DNA from: an uncultured Clostridia bacterium
GTDB taxonomy: Bacteria; Bacillota; Clostridia; TANB77; CAG-508
Direction of reading: 5' to 3'
DNA: 64,000 nucleotides
Assembly (NCBI GenBank): GCA_934141555.1
Contig: CAKPCK010000003.1
Coordinates: forward strand, 1 to 64,000
Shown one piece after another: positions 45,233 to 52,658 of this stretch. Each line of letters opens with the position of its first letter. Position 1 is the first letter of the stretch. The translations under genes were made by a program, and so were the position numbers. The notes below the pieces were generated by a model that saw only the letters and a list, made by a program, of their open reading frames with translations, was not told where the DNA came from and ran no database searches.

Positions 45233-45261
45233 TTGATTTTACATAAAATACATGATATAAT
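45233..45261 (+). promoter_or_regulatory. Promoter of the HD-domain gene
   Basis: TTGATT (45233-45238), a 17-base spacer and TATAAT (45256-45261) with TG before it. The spacer contains TTACATAA, the reverse complement of the TTATGTAA motif in other orphan promoters. Confidence 0.65.
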
Positions 45262-45328
45262 AACACATATTTATGGCAAATTGCCATATTTTGTATCTTT
45301 ACACCTATTAATTCAGGAGGTAAAAGTT

Positions 45329-45967
45329 ATGTGCAAAGAGCAAAATGTTTTGAATTATTATGTTCTATGTAATAAGCTAAAAAATGTAATTAGAACTGGA
45401 TGGAAAGATTGGAAAGTAAAAAGAGAAAGGATTGAAAGTGTAGCAGAACATATTTATGGTGTTCAAATGCTTGCAATTGCAATGAAATCAGAATATCAGT
45501 ATGATATTGATATGCAAAAAGTAATTTTTATGTTGGCAATTCATGAGTTGGGAGAAACAGTTATTGGAGATTTAACCCAATTCCAAATTCCAAGAGAAGA
45601 AAAAGAAAGAATTGAGCATGAAGCTGTTCACAAAATTTTGAGTGGATTAATTGATGGAGAACAGATTGAAAGAATTTTTCTTGAATTTGATGCACATAAA
45701 ACAGCAGAAGCAAAATTTGCATATATGTGTGACAAATTGGAATGTGATTTACAATGCAAATTGTATGACGAAGAAGGCTGTGTTGACTTAAACGATCAAG
45801 AGGATAATGAGACAGCAGCTAATTCTCATGTAAAAGCATTATTGGAGTCTGAAAAAACATGGTCTGGTATGTGGCTTAAATTCGGACAGGAAAAGTATCC
45901 GTATGACGAAAACTTTATGGCAGTTTCAAAATATGCTATGAAAAATACCTTAAGTACTAGTAAATAA
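45329..45967 (+). CDS. YfbR/HDDC2-like HD-domain phosphohydrolase
   Basis: This 212-residue protein resembles the YfbR 5'-deoxynucleotidase group. The N-terminal helix carries RTGWKDWKVKRERIESVAEH, the last His being the first metal ligand. The HD pair position reads IHELGETVIGD, so the usual Asp is Glu. The distal Asp is in MCDKLECDLQ. YfbR removes phosphate from dNMPs, so this may affect nucleotide pools. The start at ATG 45329 follows CAGGAGG. Codon use is intermediate. It is probably followed in the same transcript by the 88-aa gene. Confidence 0.78.
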   Translation: MCKEQNVLNYYVLCNKLKNVIRTGWKDWKVKRERIESVAEHIYGVQMLAIAMKSEYQYDIDMQKVIFMLAIHELGETVIGDLTQFQIPREEKERIEHEAVHKILSGLIDGEQIERIFLEFDAHKTAEAKFAYMCDKLECDLQCKLYDEEGCVDLNDQEDNETAANSHVKALLESEKTWSGMWLKFGQEKYPYDENFMAVSKYAMKNTLSTSK

Positions 45968-45986
45968 TAGTAAAAGGAGAATGTCA

Positions 45987-46253
45987 ATGGAAAAGTATAT
46001 TGGTATTTTAAAAATTGAAATTCATAGTTTTAGTGGAGTTCTTCAAAGAATTGTAACTAGGTTTTCAAATGAAAAATCATATTTGGAAAAATGGCAGAAA
46101 ATGTATCCTGAAAGTAAATTGCTAATTCTTCAGAATACAGAAGAACTTGAAAAGTTCTTTGAATCTTTTGAAGACTATATACCTGTTACGAAACAGGAGT
46201 ATGAAGAAACACAAAGAGTACAAAAGTTGTATGAAGAATTGATGCAAGAATAA
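45987..46253 (+). CDS. Small hypothetical protein after the HD gene
   Basis: I do not recognise this 88-residue, mostly helical protein. It lies 19 bases after the HD-domain gene and is probably co-transcribed. Of two in-frame ATGs, the second (45987) is correctly spaced (7 bases) from AAAGGAG; the first is too close. It ends in a charged helix (YEETQRVQKLYEELMQ). A terminator follows. The pair could be a two-gene module. Confidence 0.65.
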   Translation: MEKYIGILKIEIHSFSGVLQRIVTRFSNEKSYLEKWQKMYPESKLLILQNTEELEKFFESFEDYIPVTKQEYEETQRVQKLYEELMQE

Positions 46254-46255
46254 CT

Positions 46256-46302
46256 AAAAAGTCCTAAATAATATTCATATTGAATATCATTTAGGGCTTT
46301 TT
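46256..46302 (+). terminator. Terminator after the HD gene pair
   Basis: A long stem (AAAAAGTCCTAAAT...ATTTAGGGCTTTTT) with an inner ATATTCA/TGAATAT pair and a T run. Confidence 0.9.
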
Positions 46303-46371
46303 ATTGTATTTATATAAAATATATGCTAAAATAAAAAAATCAAGATTACAAGATTAAAAGGAGAAGTTGAG

Positions 46372-46773
46372 ATGACTGACAAAGAAATTGTATATAATAG
46401 CTTAATTCCAGAATTAAGTGTGTCAAATATAGAGAAAAGTAAAGAATTTTATTTAGAGTTAGGATTTGAAATAAAATATGAAAGAACAGAAGATAAATTT
46501 TGCTTTTTACAATTAGAAGGAAATCAAATAATGATAGAAGAAAATAATGATAATTGGAATACTGGAAAAATGGAATATCCATATGGAAGAGGAATTAATT
46601 TAAGTATGGCAGTCTCAAACGTAGAAAAAATGTATAATAGATTAAAAGAAAAAAATATTAAGTTTTTTCTAGATCTAGAAATTCATGAATATAGAATTGA
46701 TGATGAAATTTCTTATGACAAAGAATTTTTAATTCAAGATCCAGATGGATATTTATTAAGATTTAACAATTAA
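46372..46773 (+). CDS. VOC-superfamily (glyoxalase/bleomycin-resistance-like) protein
   Basis: This 133-residue protein has the VOC beta-alpha-beta-beta-beta repeats: LIPELSVSNIEKSKEFYLELGFEIKYER in the first half and NLSMAVSNVEKMYNRLKEKNI in the second. It ends in LIQDPDGYLLRF, the usual C-terminal metal-ligand region. Members include drug-binding resistance proteins and small isomerases. No catalytic residues single out glyoxalase I. The function is therefore unresolved. AAAGGAGAA precedes the ATG. Confidence 0.85.
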   Translation: MTDKEIVYNSLIPELSVSNIEKSKEFYLELGFEIKYERTEDKFCFLQLEGNQIMIEENNDNWNTGKMEYPYGRGINLSMAVSNVEKMYNRLKEKNIKFFLDLEIHEYRIDDEISYDKEFLIQDPDGYLLRFNN

Positions 46774-46775
46774 AG

Positions 46776-46806
46776 ATAACTACTTGAAATAGAGTAGTTA
46801 TTTTTG
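46776..46806 (+). terminator. Terminator after the VOC gene
   Basis: ATAACTACT (46776-46784) pairs with AGTAGTTAT (46793-46801), followed by TTTT. Confidence 0.85.
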
Positions 46807-46837
46807 TATAATTATATTGAATTTAGGAGGAATAAAA

Positions 46838-47449
46838 ATGAAAGTATTATTTGCAACAACAAATCCTGCAAAAATAAAAAAATATGCGGACAAACTAAAG
46901 GAAAAAGATATAGAAATATTAACAATTAAAGACCTAGGAATAAATTTAAAACCTGAAGAAACAGGAAAAAATGCAATAGAAAATGCTTATATAAAGGCAA
47001 AAGCATATTATGATAAAACTAAAGTTGTAAGTATAGGAATGGATAATAATTTATATATTGAAGGATTACCAGAAGAAAAACAACCTGGAACACATGTAAG
47101 AAGAATAAATGGAAAAGAATTAAATGATGAAGAAATGATTGAATATTACAGTAAATTAGTAAATGAATATGGTGGAAGATTGACTGCTAAATGGGTATAT
47201 GGAATGGTAATATATAATGGAAAAGAAACAAATGAATATAGTTGGAGTAAAGGTCATTTTTATTTTATAGATAAACCTTGTGAAAAAAGAAATCCGGGGT
47301 ATCCACTAGATTCAATATCAATAATGCCAGAATGTAATAAGTATTTTGTAGATTTAACAGAAGAAGATAAAAATAAAAATCAAAAAGATTATAATGAAGA
47401 TGATGTTATTGACTTTATAGTAAGAGCTATAAGAAAAGAGAATAAATAA
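46838..47449 (+). CDS. Divergent Ham1/RdgB-like nucleotide pyrophosphatase
   Basis: This 203-residue protein has the Ham1 N-terminus (MKVLFATTNPAKIKKY) and fold pattern. The active-site segment reads GMDNNLYIEGLP where RdgB has ADDSGL followed by the acidic loop, and the later motif is NPGYPLDSIS in place of GFGYDPIF. It may act on a different NTP or have lost activity. A canonical rdgB is at 59.2 kb, so this is a second, diverged copy. GGAGGAATAAAA precedes the ATG at 46838. The stop overlaps the start of a 41-aa membrane ORF. Confidence 0.8.
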   Translation: MKVLFATTNPAKIKKYADKLKEKDIEILTIKDLGINLKPEETGKNAIENAYIKAKAYYDKTKVVSIGMDNNLYIEGLPEEKQPGTHVRRINGKELNDEEMIEYYSKLVNEYGGRLTAKWVYGMVIYNGKETNEYSWSKGHFYFIDKPCEKRNPGYPLDSISIMPECNKYFVDLTEEDKNKNQKDYNEDDVIDFIVRAIRKENK

Positions 47450-47574
47450 TGACATTATTTTTATATGCATTATATAGTTTTGTTTTCTCATTAATAGTTT
47501 CAATTATATTGGCGATAATTACATTTTATGGAATAGTATTTGCAACATGGATTGTGCTACAAGATGGAAGATAG
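47449..47574 (+). CDS. 41-aa single-pass membrane peptide
   Basis: A short ORF starts in the stop codon of the Ham1-like gene (TAATG overlap) and encodes one long hydrophobic helix (about residues 3-35) with a short polar end (VLQDGR). No independent ribosome site is needed when translation is coupled. A peptide of this type could be a small membrane toxin, a regulator or a spurious frame. It precedes the RhuM gene by 34 bases. Confidence rests on the overlapping start and the amino-acid composition. Confidence 0.45.
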   Translation: MTLFLYALYSFVFSLIVSIILAIITFYGIVFATWIVLQDGR

Positions 47575-47608
47575 ATAAAGAAAATAAGTTTTGAAAGGAG
47601 TTGGTATA

Positions 47609-48601
47609 ATGGATAATAAATTAAATGAGAAAAATAATTTTATAATTTATACAACAGATGATGGACAAGTTGATATTGAAGTAAGATTAGAAGATGAAAA
47701 TGTGTGGCTTACACAAAATTCAATGGCTGAATTATTTGATACTACGAAACAAAATATAAGTCTACATATAAAGAATATATTTGAAGAAAAAGAATTAGAA
47801 GAAAATTCAGTTGTCAAGGAATGCTTGACAACTGCTAAAGATGGAAAAAATTATAAAACGAAATTTTATAATTTAGATTTAATTATATCAGTAGGATATA
47901 GAGTAAAATCGATTCGAGGTACGCAATTTAGGATATGGGCTAATAAATTGATAAAAGAATATTTAATAAAAGGATATAATCTTAATGTTGAAAGATTCAA
48001 GAACAATGGGGGAGGACCATATTTTGAAGAGGTTTTAGAAAAAATTAGAGATATTCGTTCATCTGAAAAAGTATTTTGGAGAAAAATATTAGATATTTAC
48101 GCTACTAGTGTAGATTATGATGCCAAAAATGAACAAACGAGAGAATTTTTCAGAACAGTTCAAAACAAAATGCATTATGCTGTTCATGGTAATACAGCAG
48201 CAGAAGTAATATTTAATAGAGTTGATAGTGAGAAAGAAAATATCGGGTTAACAAATTTTAAAGGAAGTATGCCTACAAGAGCAGAAACAGAAATTGCCAA
48301 AAATTATTTGAATGAAAAAGAATTGAATTTATTGAATAGAATGGTATCAGCATATTTAGATGTTGCAGAGATTAATGCTTTAAATATGCATGCTATGACA
48401 ATGAAAGAATGGGTAAATGAATTAAATGGATTTTTAACAATGACGCATAAAGATATATTAGAAGGAGCAGGAACAATATCACATGAAAAAGCATTAGCAA
48501 AAGCTCATGAAGAATATGACAAATATATGAGAAATCATTTAACACAAGCTGAAAAAGATTATTTAGAAATAATGAATGAAGATATAAAAAAATTAAAATA
48601 G
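47609..48601 (+). CDS. RhuM-family protein
   Basis: This 330-residue protein matches the RhuM family (PF13310), named after a Salmonella pathogenicity-island gene. The N-terminal region VWLTQNSMAELFDTTKQNISLHIKNIF looks like a winged-helix DNA-binding domain. The KFYNLDLIISVGYRVKSIRGTQFRIWA segment is the family core. The C-terminal half is helical, with HEKALAKAHEEYDKY. Such genes occur in islands and near restriction-modification or phage-defence genes, but the biochemical function is unknown. I use the ATG at 47609 after AAAGGAG. Confidence 0.9.
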   Translation: MDNKLNEKNNFIIYTTDDGQVDIEVRLEDENVWLTQNSMAELFDTTKQNISLHIKNIFEEKELEENSVVKECLTTAKDGKNYKTKFYNLDLIISVGYRVKSIRGTQFRIWANKLIKEYLIKGYNLNVERFKNNGGGPYFEEVLEKIRDIRSSEKVFWRKILDIYATSVDYDAKNEQTREFFRTVQNKMHYAVHGNTAAEVIFNRVDSEKENIGLTNFKGSMPTRAETEIAKNYLNEKELNLLNRMVSAYLDVAEINALNMHAMTMKEWVNELNGFLTMTHKDILEGAGTISHEKALAKAHEEYDKYMRNHLTQAEKDYLEIMNEDIKKLK

Positions 48602-48626
48602 AATCTTATTAATATGTATTTTGATG

Positions 48627-48671
48627 AAAGTTGTAGAAGGCGAAAATGCTTTTTACGACTTTATTTTTTTG
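48627..48671 (+). terminator. Terminator after the RhuM gene
   Basis: AAAGTTGTAGAAGGC pairs with GCTTTTTACGACTTT with G-U pairs, followed by a long T run. Confidence 0.85.
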
Positions 48672-48748
48672 AGAAAAGAGTCATACTTGTTTTCAAATTT
48701 TGTAACTTTAAATAATTTATCAACATAAAATATACAAGGAGGGTTAAT

Positions 48749-49516
48749 ATGAAAAATATATTAGAAGTAAAAAATATATGTAAAACCTATCAAGCAAAGA
48801 ATGGAGAAATAGAGGCACTAAAAGATATAAATTTTAAAATAGAAGAAGGGGAATATGTAAGTATAATTGGACCAAGTGGATGTGGAAAATCAACATTGTT
48901 ATCAATAATAGCAGGGCTAGAAAATAAAACATCTGGAACTACATATATAAATGGTAAAATAGGATATATGCTTCAAAAAGACAATTTGTTAGAATGGAGA
49001 ACTGTATTAAATAATGTATTTTTAGGATTAGAAATTCAAAGAAGTAATACGCCAGAAAATAAAAAATATGTAATTGAGTTACTAAAAAAATATGGATTAT
49101 ATGAGTTCAAAGATAAATATCCAAACCAATTATCAGGTGGAATGAGGCAAAGAGTTGCATTAATAAGAACCCTTGCGATTAAACCAAAGATATTATTATT
49201 AGATGAAGCATTTTCAGCATTAGATTATCAAACAAGATTGATGGTTACAGAAGATATTTATAAAATATTGAAAAATGAAGGGATTACAGCATTGATGGTA
49301 ACACATGATATTTCAGAAGCTATTGCTATGTCTGACAAAATAATAGTATTAACACATAGACCAGCAAGAATAAAAGCAGTACATGAAATAGATTTTGAAA
49401 TAAAAAATAGAACACCATTGAATTGCAGGCAAAGTCCCAAATTTAGTAAATATTTTGATATGATGTGGAACGAATTAAATGAGAAAGAAACAAAAGAAAA
49501 AAATAACAAAATATAA
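48749..49516 (+). CDS. ABC importer ATPase, NMT1/SsuB/ThiZ type
   Basis: This 255-residue ATPase has Walker A GPSGCGKST, signature LSGGMRQR, Walker B LLLDEAFSALD and the switch His in VTHDISEA. The Q-loop and C-terminal DFEIKNRTP fit ATPases of the nitrate/sulfonate/taurine/thiamin-precursor importer class. AAGGAGGG precedes the ATG. It begins an operon with a permease and a substrate-binding protein. No riboswitch is visible in the 148-base leader, so a thiamin link is not supported. Confidence 0.92.
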   Translation: MKNILEVKNICKTYQAKNGEIEALKDINFKIEEGEYVSIIGPSGCGKSTLLSIIAGLENKTSGTTYINGKIGYMLQKDNLLEWRTVLNNVFLGLEIQRSNTPENKKYVIELLKKYGLYEFKDKYPNQLSGGMRQRVALIRTLAIKPKILLLDEAFSALDYQTRLMVTEDIYKILKNEGITALMVTHDISEAIAMSDKIIVLTHRPARIKAVHEIDFEIKNRTPLNCRQSPKFSKYFDMMWNELNEKETKEKNNKI

Positions 49517-49533
49517 AGAGGTGAGCAAAAGAT

Positions 49534-50347
49534 ATGAAACAGAAAAATAATAATGAAAATATTTCTAAAGATAGAAAGAAATACATAAGAAAAATCAAAA
49601 TAAGAAAATTAGAAATTTTATTAACACAAATAACTATAATAATTGCTTTTATAGCCATTTGGGAGATTCTTGCCAATAAAGGAAAAATAGATAGTTTTAT
49701 AATGAGTCAACCATCAAGAATATTAAAAACATTCTTAAATTTAACATCGAATAATTTATTAGAGCACTTGAAAATAACAATAATAGAAACATTGCTAGGA
49801 TTTTCAATAGGAGTAGTATTAGGATTTGTTATTGCAATAATTTTATGGTGGTCACCATTTATATCAAAAGTATCAGAACCATTTTTAGTTGTACTAAATA
49901 GTTTACCCAAAATTGCATTAGGTCCTGTAATTATAATTTGGGTAGGTGCCGGAATGTCGGCAATAATAACAGTTCGGAGTATCAATTTCATTAATTGTAA
50001 CAGTTTTAGAATTATTGAATGGATTTATAGCAACAGATAAAGAGAAAATTAAAATGGCAAAAACATTTAATGCTAATAAATTACAGATATTAACTAAGAT
50101 AGTTATACCATCAAATATTCCAACATTTTTTAATACTTTAAAAGTAAATATAGGTCTAACACTTGTCGGAGTAATTTCAGGAGAATTCTTAGTCTCAAAA
50201 GGTGGTCTTGGATATTTGATTGTATATGGAGGGCAAGTATTTCAATTGGATTTAGTTATGACAAGTGTAATTATTCTTGCTTTTCTTGCAGCATTGATGT
50301 ATGAAAGTATAGTTATTATAGAAAAATTGGTGATTAAGTATAATTAG
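49534..50347 (+). pseudogene. ABC importer permease, interrupted by a +1 frameshift
   Basis: The permease is split. The first frame (49534-50040) reads normally to GPVIIIWVGAGMSAIITV and then becomes unrelated. The second frame (continuing to 50347) resumes at GVSISLIVTVLELLNGF. The junction lies near 49972-49976 (TTCGGAG), where one extra base breaks the frame. The downstream frame still carries the EAA-loop region (KMAKTFNANKLQILTKIVIPSNIP) and the final helices. Rejoined, it gives about 270 residues, normal for SsuC/ThiX permeases. It could be a true mutation, a rare sequencing error or a recoding event. Because the flanking ATPase and binding protein look intact, an error or recent mutation is likely. 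Confidence 0.85.
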
Positions 50348-50366
50348 GAAAGGAATTAGATTAGGC

Positions 50367-51377
50367 ATGAAAAGAACAATTATGTATATTTTTATAGCTA
50401 TAATAATTGTAGCATTAGTATTTTCAATAGGAATACTAAAAGAAAAAGATAATAATGAATCTAATTTAAAAACAATACAATTGAATGAAGTAACAAGGTC
50501 AGTATTTTATGCACCTCAATATGTTGCAATAGCAAATGGATATTTTGAAGAACAAGGTTTAAAGTTAGAAATAACAACAGGTCAAGGGGCAGATAAAGTA
50601 ATGACAGCGATTTTAGCTGGTCAAAGTGATATTGGATTATGTGGACCAGAAGCGGCAATATATGTTTATAATGAGGGAAAAGAAGATTATGTAGAAGTAT
50701 TTGCACAATTAACTCAAAAAGATGGATCATTATTAGTAAGTAAAGAAAAAACAGATAATTTCAAATGGACAGATTTAATAGGAAAAACGATAATACCAGG
50801 GCGTAAGGGTGGAGTTCCATATATGACATTTGAATATGTTTTAAAGAAAAATGGAATAAATCCACAAACAGATGTAAACTTAGATGATAGTATAAAATTT
50901 GACTTAATGGCAGGAGCATTTACAGGAGGAAATGCAGAATATGTAACATTATTTGAACCAACAGCCTCAATGACACAAGATGCAGGAAAAGGATACATTG
51001 TTGCATCTGTTGGAGAAGCGGCAGGCGAAGTACCATATACAGCATATTGTGCTAAAAAAAGTTATATTGCTCAAAATTCAGATATAATAGAAGGATTTAC
51101 AAAAGCTATTTATAAAGGAGAACAATATGTTAAAGAACATACAGCACAAGAAATTGCAGAAAAGATACAAAATTATTTTCCAGATACAACATTAGAATCT
51201 TTAACAAAATCTGTTCAAACATATAAAGATATTGAAGCTTGGAAAGAAAATCCTATTTTAAAAGAAGAAGCATTTGATAAATTACAAGAGATTATGACAA
51301 TGGCTGGGGAATTAACTCAAAAAGCACCTTATGGAAAAATTGTAAATAATAGTTATGCAGAAAAGGTAATAAAATAA
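50367..51377 (+). CDS. NMT1-type substrate-binding protein of the ABC importer
   Basis: This 336-residue protein begins with an N-terminal helix (residues 5-25) and has the NMT1/SsuA fold: NGYFEEQGLKLEITTGQGADKVMTAILAGQSDIGLCGPEA. No cysteine lies at the end of the hydrophobic segment, so it lacks a lipobox and is probably an anchored or secreted protein. The family binds sulfonates, nitrate, thiamin precursors or pyrimidines. The ligand cannot be told. AAAGGAA precedes the start. It follows the frameshifted permease in the operon. Confidence 0.88.
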   Translation: MKRTIMYIFIAIIIVALVFSIGILKEKDNNESNLKTIQLNEVTRSVFYAPQYVAIANGYFEEQGLKLEITTGQGADKVMTAILAGQSDIGLCGPEAAIYVYNEGKEDYVEVFAQLTQKDGSLLVSKEKTDNFKWTDLIGKTIIPGRKGGVPYMTFEYVLKKNGINPQTDVNLDDSIKFDLMAGAFTGGNAEYVTLFEPTASMTQDAGKGYIVASVGEAAGEVPYTAYCAKKSYIAQNSDIIEGFTKAIYKGEQYVKEHTAQEIAEKIQNYFPDTTLESLTKSVQTYKDIEAWKENPILKEEAFDKLQEIMTMAGELTQKAPYGKIVNNSYAEKVIK

Positions 51378-51378
51378 T

Positions 51379-51407
51379 TTGACAAGTTATGTAAATTATG
51401 ATATAAT
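51379..51407 (+). promoter_or_regulatory. Promoter of the 61-aa gene, shared-spacer type
   Basis: TTGACA (51379-51384), a 17-base spacer beginning AGTTATGTAAAT, and TATAAT (51402-51407). Confidence 0.8.
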
Positions 51408-51450
51408 TAATTATGTTATGTTAATATAAAATTATTTTAGGAGGAATAAA

Positions 51451-51636
51451 ATGAGTATATATGGATTTATTCATAATAATCATATTTTAGATTTACAAGA
51501 AAAATTTCAACAAAATAAACTTGATTTATCAACATTAACAGAAAACGAAATGAGTGGATTAATAGATTTATATCAAAAGCAAATTAATGAAAAAATGAGC
51601 AAAATAGATAGAATACAAAAAAAGATTAATAATTAA
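51451..51636 (+). CDS. 61-aa hypothetical protein
   Basis: I do not recognise this protein. It is mostly helical with no cysteine and no membrane segment (ENEMSGLIDLYQKQINEKMSKIDRIQKKI). AGGAGG precedes the ATG. It has its own consensus promoter and terminator, so it is a self-contained unit. Its codon use matches the host, unlike the GC-richer orphan genes. Confidence 0.65.
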   Translation: MSIYGFIHNNHILDLQEKFQQNKLDLSTLTENEMSGLIDLYQKQINEKMSKIDRIQKKINN

Positions 51637-51639
51637 AGA

Positions 51640-51682
51640 AAAAGACTTATAATTTAGTTATATTAGATTATAAGTCTTTTAA
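51640..51682 (+). terminator. Terminator after the 61-aa gene
   Basis: AAAAGACTTATAAT (51640-51653) pairs exactly with ATTATAAGTCTTTT (51667-51680). Confidence 0.85.
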
Positions 51683-51727
51683 ATTTTTATATAATAATGG
51701 TCAGAGAGGTTTGGTATATATGATATG

Positions 51728-51756
51728 TTGACATATTGTTGGTGTGATGATATAAT
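51728..51756 (+). promoter_or_regulatory. Promoter of the 238-aa orphan gene
   Basis: TTGACA (51728-51733), a 17-base spacer ending in GATGA and TATAAT (51751-51756). The spacer lacks the TTATGTAAAT motif. Confidence 0.8.
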
Positions 51757-51809
51757 ACTACAGAAAATTCTTTGCAAGTATTTGCAGAGGCAATAATGGA
51801 GGTTTTAAC

Positions 51810-52526
51810 ATGAAAAGAAAAACAGCATCTATTCAACCCAAAGTAGAAACATTGGAATTGCCCTCGGAAAATACAGAGCGCCTCAATAGTCTTGCTAAGG
51901 CTTTAATTAAAGAGGCAATTGTCAACAATAAAGTCAGAAAGGATATGTATGAATTAATTGATGAGCTATGGAATGAAACATTCTTAGAGGTATATCCTCT
52001 TGAAAAAGAAAGTGATGAGGAAAAAGCATTTAGAGAAAAAGCAAAAATTTTTCTTGAAAAAAATGAAAATCAATTTAAAGCATATTTTAGCCAAATGTCT
52101 GGTGGAGAATTGCAAAAAGTAAAACTTCCCGCACAATTAAAAAATAGATTGGGCTATAGAAAAGGTTATTGTGATAGTCAAAGATATAACTGTTGGGATG
52201 TTTTGCAATCTATTAAACCTACAATTGAGATTGAAACATCAATTGTTCTAGAGGTTATTTGTGCTATTAATAAAGCATTTCAAGAATATGATCATATTAC
52301 TGAAAAACATATTGAAGAAATTGCTGTAAAACGGATGAATTCCATTTATGTAGAGCAAAGAAGATCTCAGGCAGTATATATAAGACTTGTGCTTGATTTG
52401 CTAGTTATTTATTTTAAACGTAACGCATCAAGTAAAGAATGTGCTGAATTTATTAATCAATTTGACTGTGAAAGCAAGTTTGAGGTGATGGTGTGTAAAT
52501 TGATGTTTGAAGTTAGTAATTGTTGA
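51810..52526 (+). CDS. 238-aa hypothetical protein, orphan cassette
   Basis: I do not recognise this protein. It is largely helical. The N-terminal half carries LAKALIKEAIVNNKVRKDMYELI, and the middle has LKNRLGYRKGYCDSQRYNCWDVLQ with two Cys. The C-terminal half has IAVKRMNSIYVEQRRSQAVY. No signal or membrane segment is seen. It ends with TGA, which few genes in the window use. GC content is higher than in the neighbours. GGAGG precedes the ATG. It has its own promoter and terminator. Confidence 0.72.
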   Translation: MKRKTASIQPKVETLELPSENTERLNSLAKALIKEAIVNNKVRKDMYELIDELWNETFLEVYPLEKESDEEKAFREKAKIFLEKNENQFKAYFSQMSGGELQKVKLPAQLKNRLGYRKGYCDSQRYNCWDVLQSIKPTIEIETSIVLEVICAINKAFQEYDHITEKHIEEIAVKRMNSIYVEQRRSQAVYIRLVLDLLVIYFKRNASSKECAEFINQFDCESKFEVMVCKLMFEVSNC

Positions 52527-52531
52527 TTATA

Positions 52532-52575
52532 AAATGACCCAATTTTCTGAAATTAGAAGATTGGGCCATTTTTAT
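52532..52575 (+). terminator. Terminator after the 238-aa gene
   Basis: AAATGACCCAATTTTCT pairs with AGAAGATTGGGCCATTT with small mismatches, then TT. Confidence 0.8.
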
Positions 52576-52658
52576 TAAAAAACTATGGAAAAATATATAA
52601 TTTTATGTTAAAATGGAAATGTTAAAAATGAGAATTAATAAAGGAGAATGAAATAAAT

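Noticed and set aside
45233..45328. Upstream extension of the HD-domain gene
   Set aside because: The extra 32 codons begin at the -35 box and a strong AGGAGG stands before the internal ATG.
48602..48748. TPP riboswitch ahead of the NMT1-type importer
   Set aside because: The leader holds a terminator and AT-rich sequence, with no TPP core motif visible.
52527..52658. T-box leader of hisS
   Set aside because: The region is only 132 bases long, holds a terminator of the preceding gene, and lacks a recognisable T-box sequence.
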